Assembly: GCA_002479815.1 (NCBI GenBank)
Contig: DLPA01000003.1
Location: 1-7,897 of the forward strand
Source of the DNA: a bacterium UBA7470
Lineage (GTDB): Bacteria; Pseudomonadota; Gammaproteobacteria; Burkholderiales; Burkholderiaceae_C
Length of the DNA: 7,897 nucleotides
Direction of reading: 5' to 3'
The notes beneath the pieces were generated by a model. The model was not told the DNA's origin. It did not search any database and worked only from the letters and a program-made list of their open reading frames with translations. The position numbers and the translations under genes were made by a program. Shown here piece by piece: positions 1-4,653 of the stretch. Numbering within the stretch: the stretch's first letter is position 1; each line of letters starts with the position of its first letter.

Positions 1-696
1 ATCCTTGAGGACGATGCCAACGCCGGAGTTGAGGAAGGACAGTTCGCGCAGTCGCTTGGCCAGGATGTCCCAGCTGAAGTGAATGTTCTTGAAGGTGTCG
101 TCCGACGGCTTGAAGTGGATCTGCGTGCCGGTACCCTCGCTATCGCCAACCGGACCGAGCGGGGCCTGCGGTACACCATGGACGTAGGTCTGTTCCCAGA
201 TCTTGCCGCTGCGGCGGATGGTCAGGATCAGCTCTTTGGAGAGCGCGTTGACCACCGATACGCCCACGCCGTGGAGGCCACCGGAGACCTTGTAGCTGTT
301 GTCGTCGAACTTACCGCCGGCGTGCAGGACGGTCATGATGACCTCTGCTGCCGAGACACCTTCTTCCTTGTGCATGTCCACCGGGATACCGCGACCGTTG
401 TCGCGGACGGTGATGGACTCGTCGGTATGAATGGTGATGCTGATTTCGGAGCAGTGCCCGGCCAGCGCTTCGTCGATGGAGTTGTCCACCACTTCGAACA
501 CCATGTGGTGCAGGCCGGTGCCATCGTCGGTATCACCGATGTACATGCCCGGGCGTTTGCGTACCGCCTCCAGTCCTTCCAAAATCTGAATCGCCCCTTC
601 TCCATAGCCTTCACTGGCCCCGGGTTGATGGGCATCGATGGCGGGTGGGCGGGCGGAATCGTCTGGTTCAGTCGCGGTTTGAGGAGAGTCGCTCAT
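1..696 (-). CDS. gyrB: DNA gyrase subunit B, N-terminal 232 residues (runs off the window)
   Basis: ATPase subunit of DNA gyrase, which with GyrA introduces negative supercoils into DNA using ATP. The ATG at 696 opens a frame that stays open to base 1; the family is about 800-870 residues, so roughly a quarter is present. A non-conserved leader (about 1-30) precedes the GHKL ATPase domain: RKRPGMYIGD (46-55), catalytic-base Glu68 and Mg-binding Asn72 in EVVDN, DNGRGIP (99-105) and the lid GGLHGVGVS (139-147). By alignment with E. coli, Asp99, Gly103, Arg162 and Thr191 match D73, G77, R136 and T165, so the ATP/aminocoumarin pocket looks intact. No clear Shine-Dalgarno precedes the start. The gene follows dnaN directly, without recF. 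From about residue 45-58 onward the protein resembles Pseudomonas GyrB rather than the Burkholderiales form, and codon use differs from dnaN. The identity is certain; the origin is an inference. Confidence 0.97.
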   Translation of the reverse strand, partial: MSDSPQTATEPDDSARPPAIDAHQPGASEGYGEGAIQILEGLEAVRKRPGMYIGDTDDGTGLHHMVFEVVDNSIDEALAGHCSEISITIHTDESITVRDNGRGIPVDMHKEEGVSAAEVIMTVLHAGGKFDDNSYKVSGGLHGVGVSVVNALSKELILTIRRSGKIWEQTYVHGVPQAPLGPVGDSEGTGTQIHFKPSDDTFKNIHFSWDILAKRLRELSFLNSGVGIVLKD

Positions 697-768
697 AAGG
701 TCAATCTGTTCAAAAAGTGGAGGCGCGGCTCAAGGGATGACGCATCGGTACAAGGCAAGAGATGCAGA

Positions 769-1875
769 TCAAATCCGCATGGGCATGACGACGTATTTGA
801 AGTTCGCATCCTCAGGGTTGGTGATGAGGGCGGAGCTGTTGCCGTCGGTCAGCTCTAGTTTCACCATGTCTTGACTCATATTGCTTAAGACATCAATGAG
901 ATAGGTGACGTTAAAGCCAATGTCGATGCTGTCGCCGCTGTAGTCGATGTCCAACTCATCGACCGCTTCTTCTTGTTCGGCATTGTGGCTCGCCAAGCGC
1001 AGCAAGCCCGGGGCCAAGCTCACGCGCACCCCTTTGAACTTATCGCTGGTCATGATGGCGGTGCGCTGCAACGTGGCTTGCAGGGGCGCACGTCCCAAGG
1101 TGACGCTGTTTTTGTGATTCTTAGGAATCACACGGTTGTAGTCTGGGAATTTGCCTTCCACCAACTTAGAGACAAAGGTCATGGCCTCAATCACAAAGCG
1201 TGCCTGATTGTTGGCAAACTGAATATGAATGTCGCCATCTTTATCAGAGAGCAGTCGTTGCAACTCCAGCACGGTTTTGCGAGGCAGGATGACCTCTTGC
1301 TTGGGCACTTCCACATCCAAGCTGGCGCTGGCAAAGGCCAAACGATGTCCATCGGTGGCGACCAAGCTGAGTTTTTGGCCCTCTGCCACAAACAGCATCC
1401 CATTGAGGTAGTAGCGTATGTCTTGCACCGCCATGGCGAAGGCCACTTGGCTCATGAGTCCCTTCAAAATCCGTTGTGGAATGGTAAAGCTGGGGCCAAA
1501 CTGCGACGACTCTTGCACCAAAGGGAAGTCTTCGGCGGGCATGCTTTGCAAAGTGAAGCGGCTTTTGCCGCCTTTGAGCACCAGTTTGCCATCGCTGTGC
1601 TCTAGGCTGACGGTTTGATCCGACGGCATGGTACGGAGAATTTCGATCAGCTTGCGTGCGCCGACGGTGATCCCCATCGGTGCATCGTCACCGCCCAAAT
1701 CGGTTTTGGTTTGAATTTGAATTTCCAAGTCGCTGGTGGTGAGTTGCACGCCACCATCCAACTTTTGAATCAACACATTGGACAAAATCGGCATGGTGGA
1801 GCGCCGCTCCACGATACCGGCCACCGATTGCAGGGCCGTGAGGATTTTGTCTTGGCTGGATTTAAAAACGATCAT
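769..1875 (-). CDS. dnaN: DNA polymerase III beta sliding clamp
   Basis: Ring-shaped processivity clamp that encircles DNA and tethers DNA polymerase III and many repair and regulatory proteins. The 368-residue product matches the family length (E. coli 366) and is complete, from MIVFKSSQDK through TMPILSNVLI (about 28-37) to the typical C-terminus VVMPMRI. The three clamp-fold domains should fall at about 1-120, 125-245 and 246-368. A TTG four codons upstream (1887) is in frame, but the ATG at 1875 is preferred: TGAGGT at 1886-1881 gives it a well-spaced Shine-Dalgarno, and family proteins start at this point. It lies 96 bases downstream of dnaA on the same strand and is probably cotranscribed with it. 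Codon use is typical of the window, with many TTG leucines, in contrast to the gyrB that follows. Confidence 0.98.
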   Translation of the reverse strand: MIVFKSSQDKILTALQSVAGIVERRSTMPILSNVLIQKLDGGVQLTTSDLEIQIQTKTDLGGDDAPMGITVGARKLIEILRTMPSDQTVSLEHSDGKLVLKGGKSRFTLQSMPAEDFPLVQESSQFGPSFTIPQRILKGLMSQVAFAMAVQDIRYYLNGMLFVAEGQKLSLVATDGHRLAFASASLDVEVPKQEVILPRKTVLELQRLLSDKDGDIHIQFANNQARFVIEAMTFVSKLVEGKFPDYNRVIPKNHKNSVTLGRAPLQATLQRTAIMTSDKFKGVRVSLAPGLLRLASHNAEQEEAVDELDIDYSGDSIDIGFNVTYLIDVLSNMSQDMVKLELTDGNSSALITNPEDANFKYVVMPMRI

Positions 1876-1880
1876 ATTGA

Positions 1881-1886
1881 ACCTCA
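1881..1886 (-). promoter_or_regulatory. ribosome binding site of dnaN
   Basis: On the minus strand TGAGGT lies five bases before the ATG at 1875. It decides between that ATG and the in-frame TTG at 1887, because the motif overlaps the region that would be the first codons of the longer form. Confidence 0.7.
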
Positions 1887-1932
1887 AATCGGGGGAAATG
1901 ACGGGGAGATGAGTAAAGGGAAAAGTTGACGA

Positions 1933-1948
1933 ATCGACAAACGTCGAT
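1933..1948. repeat. small inverted repeat between dnaA and dnaN
   Basis: ATCGAC and GTCGAT pair as a perfect 6-bp stem around the 4-base loop AAAC, 24 bases after the dnaA stop. No run of T follows on the dnaA-dnaN strand, so it is not a convincing intrinsic terminator. It could be a weak mRNA structure or chance. Confidence 0.35.
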
Positions 1949-1971
1949 GCTGCAATGGAGGTCGCTGCGAA

Positions 1972-3447
1972 TCACCCTTTGAGCGTTTGCTCTAACACGT
2001 GCAATTGTTGGTTCAAATCCGACAACTGAGCGCGTTCGGCGGTGATTTTGCGCACTGCGTGCAGCACGGTGGTGTGGTCGCGGCCTCCAAACAACTCGCC
2101 AATTTCAGGCAGACTTTTCTGAGTCAACTCTTTTGCCAAATACATGGCAATTTGGCGAGGACGGGCAATGTTAGCGGGGCGCTTTTTGCTGTACATATCA
2201 GCGACCTTGATCTTGTAGTAATCGGCCACCGTTTTTTGTATGTTCTCGACCGATATTTGACGGTTTTGGATCGACAGCAAATCTTTCAAGGCATCACGAG
2301 CCAGTTGAATCGAAATCTCTTTCTGATTGAACCTAGAAAACGCCAGCACCTTGCGCAAAGCACCTTCAAGCTCACGCACGTTAGAGCGCACGTTTTTGGC
2401 GACAAAAAATGCGACTTCCTCAGGCAACTCTGTCGCTTCCGCTTCTGCTTTACTGAGCAAAATAGCCACGCGCATTTCCAGCTCAGGTGGCTCAATCGCC
2501 ACGGTCAAGCCCGAATCAAAGCGCGACACCAGCCGTTCGTGAATATCGGCGAGTCCTTTGGGATAGGTGTCGCTGGTCATCACGATGTGGCTTTTTTTCG
2601 CCAGCAAAGCTTCAAAAGCGTTAAAAAATTCTTCTTGTGTGCGGTCTTTATTGGCAAAAAACTGCACGTCGTCGATCAGCAACAAATCGAGCGAGTGATA
2701 ACGCTCTTTGAATTCGTCAAAGGTTTTGCGTTGGTAGGACTTGACGACATCGGTCACAAACTGCTCGGCATGGATGTAGAGCACTTTGGCATTGGGGTCA
2801 TCGGCCAGAAGTTGATTGCCAATTGCATGCACCAAGTGGGTTTTGCCTAGGCCTACACCGCCATAAATGAACAAGGGGTTGTACATCTGGCCGGGGCTGC
2901 GGGCGACGTGCATGGCGGCGGCACGCGCCATGCGGTTGGCGCTGCCTTCCACTAAATTGGCAAATGTCAGGTCTGGATTCAAGCGATGGCGTTGTTCTCC
3001 ATTCGGCCCTGTATGCGGATGACGACTGGACGATGCAAAGGTATCGACCGCAATTGGAGCGGCGACCGCAGCGGTGGTGGCGTGTGCCTCGCCAGCCTCG
3101 TGTGGCGCAGCAGCGCGTGATGATGCTGAATGCACGGGCGTGCTCACCGCGCTGATGGAACTGCGAACTTGAGCCTCACGCGGGGCCAAGGCCAAATCGA
3201 CCACCACCTCGTTTTCAGCCAGTGCGCTCAAAATCTGCGCCAGACGCGACGCATATTGCGTCCGTATCCAGTCCATTTTGAAACGATTGGCCACCAAAAT
3301 CGTGACACGACTCAAATCGTCGGCCACCTTGGCTTGCAGTGGTTTAATCCACGTATTGAACTGTTGTTCGGGCATATCCTGGGCCAGCCGTTCCACACAG
3401 GCCAGCCACAATTCGTGCTGCGGGGTCTCGGAAGTATCCAGAGCCAT
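1972..3447 (-). CDS. dnaA: chromosomal replication initiator protein DnaA
   Basis: AAA+ ATPase that binds DnaA boxes at oriC, melts the origin and recruits the DnaB helicase. All four domains are visible in 491 residues. Domain I (1 to about 85) contains PEQQFNTWIKPL. Domain II (about 90-155) is a loose Ala/Ser/His-rich linker. Domain III (about 156-375) has Walker A GGVGLGKT (196-203), Walker B LLLIDD (255-260), sensor I TSDTYP (291-296), the arginine-finger box RLVSRFD (305-311) and sensor II NVRELEGALRKV (356-367). Domain IV carries the DNA-binding helix-turn-helix with the signature GGRDHTTVLHA (454-464). The ATG at 3447 is the natural start by homology, although no Shine-Dalgarno stands before it; a TACCTTT direct repeat does. 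The gene reads away from the probable oriC, heads the dnaA-dnaN-gyrB set and may be autoregulated through the DnaA box at 3559. Confidence 0.98.
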   Translation of the reverse strand: MALDTSETPQHELWLACVERLAQDMPEQQFNTWIKPLQAKVADDLSRVTILVANRFKMDWIRTQYASRLAQILSALAENEVVVDLALAPREAQVRSSISAVSTPVHSASSRAAAPHEAGEAHATTAAVAAPIAVDTFASSSRHPHTGPNGEQRHRLNPDLTFANLVEGSANRMARAAAMHVARSPGQMYNPLFIYGGVGLGKTHLVHAIGNQLLADDPNAKVLYIHAEQFVTDVVKSYQRKTFDEFKERYHSLDLLLIDDVQFFANKDRTQEEFFNAFEALLAKKSHIVMTSDTYPKGLADIHERLVSRFDSGLTVAIEPPELEMRVAILLSKAEAEATELPEEVAFFVAKNVRSNVRELEGALRKVLAFSRFNQKEISIQLARDALKDLLSIQNRQISVENIQKTVADYYKIKVADMYSKKRPANIARPRQIAMYLAKELTQKSLPEIGELFGGRDHTTVLHAVRKITAERAQLSDLNQQLHVLEQTLKG

Positions 3448-3452
3448 AGATC

Positions 3453-3470
3453 AAAGGTAATTTAAAGGTA
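3453..3470. repeat. direct repeat AAAGGTA x2 in the dnaA leader
   Basis: AAAGGTA occurs at 3453-3459 and 3464-3470, 11 bases apart start to start (about one helical turn), just before the dnaA start codon. On the dnaA transcript it reads TACCTTT twice and occupies the place where a Shine-Dalgarno would be expected. Confidence 0.5.
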
Positions 3471-3537
3471 GTTCAATACAGATGAGGCAAAAAAGCCGCC
3501 CATCTCTCGCAGCCAGACGATTTAAAGACAATCTGTC

Positions 3538-3566
3538 ATTGTAGTCGTATGGTGTAAGTTATCCAC
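3538..3566 (-). promoter_or_regulatory. possible dnaA promoter overlapping the DnaA box
   Basis: On the minus strand a -10-like TACAAT (3543-3538) lies 17 bases after a poor -35-like GTGGAT (3566-3561) that falls inside the perfect DnaA box. This arrangement would let DnaA repress its own gene, a known theme. The weak -35 keeps this tentative. It would give a leader of about 80 bases. Confidence 0.3.
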
Positions 3567-3567
3567 A
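3559..3567 (+). promoter_or_regulatory. DnaA box, perfect consensus TTATCCACA
   Basis: Exact match to the high-affinity 9-mer bound by DnaA domain IV, 112 bases upstream of the dnaA start and inside the probable oriC. It is the best box in the window. Confidence 0.85.
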
Positions 3568-3582
3568 TATTTTCTAAATGTG

Positions 3583-3591
3583 TTTGGATAA
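3583..3591 (-). promoter_or_regulatory. DnaA box-like site, one mismatch
   Basis: Minus-strand TTATCCAAA differs from TTATCCACA at one position. It lies 24 bases from the perfect box in the opposite orientation, so it is a plausible second DnaA contact in oriC. Confidence 0.5.
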
Positions 3592-3668
3592 ATGCACAGT
3601 GTTTTGAGGGTGTTTTCTTGGGAATGTGAGTTCAGATTCGTTTGAAATTTTCTTTAGGCACGTTTTTT

Positions 3669-3677
3669 TGAGATAAT
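3669..3677 (+). promoter_or_regulatory. possible extended -10 promoter for rpmH
   Basis: TGAGATAAT fits the extended -10 pattern TGn followed by GATAAT (consensus TATAAT), after a run of seven T. No good -35 stands at 17 bases; TTGAAA at 3642-3647 is too far (24 bases). It would start transcription about 25-30 bases before the rpmH ATG. Confidence 0.4.
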
Positions 3678-3684
3678 CAAGAGC

Positions 3685-3693
3685 TTTGCCACA
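3685..3693 (+). promoter_or_regulatory. DnaA box-like site, one mismatch to the relaxed consensus
   Basis: TTTGCCACA matches TTWTNCACA except at position 4. It lies between the putative rpmH -10 and the rpmH start. A single relaxed match can arise by chance. Confidence 0.3.
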
Positions 3694-3711
3694 TTTAGGC
3701 CCTTTACTATC

Positions 3712-3846
3712 ATGAAACGCACTTATCAACCCTCTAAAATTCGTCGTGCCCGTACTCACGGTTTCTTGGTTCGCATGAAGACCCGTGGTGGCCGTGCCGT
3801 CATCGCTGCTCGCCGCGCCAAAGGTCGCAAGCGTCTGGGCCTGTAA
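3712..3846 (+). CDS. rpmH: 50S ribosomal protein L34
   Basis: Small basic protein of the large ribosomal subunit, 44 residues, complete and of standard length. The sequence MKRTYQPSKIRRARTHGF followed by MKTRGGR (22-28) and the C-terminal KGRKRLGL is the L34 family pattern. About a third of the residues are Arg or Lys, as expected for an rRNA-binding protein. It heads the rightward operon rpmH-rnpA-yidD-yidC-mnmE next to oriC. The leader shows only a weak AGG (3697-3699) as a ribosome site. Confidence 0.98.
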   Translation: MKRTYQPSKIRRARTHGFLVRMKTRGGRAVIAARRAKGRKRLGL

Positions 3847-3883
3847 TCGTCGGTAATCGTCGTTATCGCCGCCGTCATCGTCG
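3844..3883 (+). repeat. imperfect tandem decamers at the rpmH 3' end
   Basis: Four consecutive 10-base units begin with the rpmH stop codon: TAATCGTCGG, TAATCGTCGT, TATCGCCGCC and GTCATCGTCG. The first two differ at one base; the third and fourth are more diverged. The run occupies nearly half of the 92-base spacer before rnpA. No function can be assigned; the rest of the spacer shows no clear signal beyond a weak GGAA (3924-3927). Confidence 0.5.
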
Positions 3884-3938
3884 TTCACGCATTCAGCCAG
3901 CCTCGGCTTCATGCTGTGCTTGCGGAAAATACACAACC

Positions 3939-4370
3939 TTGTTGCACCTGACCGCCAAAGCGCAGTTCCAATTCGTCCTGTCGGGACCTCCCGTGGCTCG
4001 TACCTCTCATTTTGCATTGCACTGTGTTCGTCTTGATACAGATCGGGCTTGTGCGTTGTTTTCTGCGTCCAGTGATTTTTGGATGGGCGTGCTGTTGCCC
4101 AAGCGGTGGGCCAAGCGAGCCGTGACTCGCAATACGATACGGCGACAGATTTATGAAACAGCGCGCACGTCTGAGTTGGTGTCTCAGGCCGCTTGTGCGT
4201 ATGTGGTTCGACTGCGCAGCGGTTTTTCTCGTCAGCAATTCATCAGTGCGACATCTCAGCAACTCAAAAATGCCGTGCGACAGGAGTTGGTGCAGTTGTA
4301 CGCGCGTTATCTTCGCTCCACCGCAGTTCAGGGGCCTCGCAATGTCTCTGCCGTCATTCATGTCACCTGA
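3939..4370 (+). CDS. rnpA: ribonuclease P protein component
   Basis: Small basic protein that binds the RNase P RNA and helps it cleave the 5' leader from tRNA precursors. The 143-residue product shows the family layout: an N-terminal AQFQFVLSG segment (about 8-16), ARTSHFALH (20-28), and the RNA-binding block KRWAKRAVTRNTIRRQIYE (55-73). The usual RNR triplet here reads RNT (64-66). The first canonical start codons in the frame are TTG at 3939 and TTG at 3942; GGAA at 3924 suits 3939 slightly better, and either gives a normal N-terminus. The frame stays open back to the rpmH end but without ATG, GTG or TTG, so a longer form is unlikely. Its 3' end overlaps yidD by 29 bases. The identity is firm; the exact start is uncertain. 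Confidence 0.93.
   Translation: MLHLTAKAQFQFVLSGPPVARTSHFALHCVRLDTDRACALFSASSDFWMGVLLPKRWAKRAVTRNTIRRQIYETARTSELVSQAACAYVVRLRSGFSRQQFISATSQQLKNAVRQELVQLYARYLRSTAVQGPRNVSAVIHVT
4330..4334 (+). promoter_or_regulatory. ribosome binding site of yidD
   Basis: AGGGG lies seven bases before the ATG at 4342, inside the end of rnpA. It favours 4342 over the later in-frame ATG at 4360. Confidence 0.6.
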
Positions 4371-4653
4371 TCTGCGTTCATGGTCACGTCGCTTTTTGAT
4401 GGGCGTGGTGCGGGCCTACCGTTTGCTGTTGAGTCCTTGGCTGGGGTCGTCCTGTCGTTTTGATCCGACTTGTTCTGTTTATGCCTTGGGCGTGCTAGAG
4501 CGTCACGGTGCGCTGGCTGGCAGCTATTTAACCGCCCATCGTTTATTGCGTTGTCATCCTTGGTGTCCGGGTGGGCATGATCCTGTGCCCGAACAACCCC
4601 CTAAGTTATTCACACGCCTTCTTTCTAAGTCTTCGAAGGAACAACCCTCATGA
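4342..4653 (+). CDS. yidD: membrane protein insertion efficiency factor YidD
   Basis: Small membrane-associated protein thought to assist YidC-dependent insertion of inner-membrane proteins. The 103-residue product has the family pattern: an amphipathic N-terminal segment with RAYRLLLSPWLG (25-36), SSCRFDPTCSVYALG (36-50) with Cys38 and Cys44, RHG (54-56), then LLRCHPW and GGHDPVPE (68-84) with Cys71. An extra Cys sits at 75. The ATG at 4342 has a good AGGGG; the ATG at 4360 is an alternative six codons shorter. It overlaps rnpA by 29 bases, and its stop overlaps the yidC start (ATGA), which implies translational coupling with its partner insertase. The C-terminal tail after DPVP is Ser/Lys-rich and not conserved. 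A consensus DnaA box (4606-4614) falls in the coding sequence. Confidence 0.95.
   Translation: MSLPSFMSPDLRSWSRRFLMGVVRAYRLLLSPWLGSSCRFDPTCSVYALGVLERHGALAGSYLTAHRLLRCHPWCPGGHDPVPEQPPKLFTRLLSKSSKEQPS
4606..4614 (+). promoter_or_regulatory. consensus DnaA box inside yidD
   Basis: TTATTCACA matches TTWTNCACA exactly and is about 1.05 kb from the oriC box. It may be a chance match, or an outlying DnaA site that titrates DnaA or regulates transcription. Confidence 0.3.

Larger units (their letters stand above)
3448..3711. other. probable chromosomal origin of replication (oriC) in the dnaA-rpmH intergenic region
   Basis: This 264-base gap separates divergent dnaA and rpmH, the standard oriC position in many proteobacteria. 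It holds a perfect DnaA box TTATCCACA (3559-3567), two one-mismatch boxes (3583-3591 on the minus strand, 3685-3693 on the plus strand) and AT-rich runs (about 3567-3592 and 3640-3680) that could serve as the unwinding element. It must also contain the promoters of both flanking operons. Few boxes are present compared with E. coli, so the full origin may extend into neighbouring DNA. The call rests on position and boxes and is inferred, not shown. Confidence 0.75.

Noticed and set aside
79..858. Long plus-strand open frame opposite gyrB and the dnaN end
   Set aside because: It is antisense to gyrB, whose ATPase motifs are unmistakable, and has no recognisable domain. It arises from codon bias on the other strand.
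1933..1948. Hairpin between dnaA and dnaN as a terminator
   Set aside because: The stem is only 6 bp and no T-run follows it on the transcribed strand. It is listed only as a small repeat.
1999..2850. 283-codon plus-strand open frame opposite dnaA
   Set aside because: It lies opposite the dnaA AAA+ and DNA-binding domains, with no family resemblance and no ribosome site.
3486..3497. GGC-AAAAAA-GCC as an inverted repeat near dnaA
   Set aside because: The arms are three bases, well within chance.
3590..3598. AAATGCACA as a further DnaA box
   Set aside because: It has two mismatches to the relaxed consensus and is not separable from background.
3642..3677. TTGAAA and GATAAT as a -35/-10 pair for rpmH
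   Set aside because: The spacing is 24 bases, too long for a sigma-70 promoter. Only the extended -10 was kept.
3574..4017. Minus-strand open frame across oriC, rpmH and the start of rnpA
   Set aside because: It crosses rpmH and the intergenic region, shows no domain and lies antisense to a certain ribosomal protein gene.
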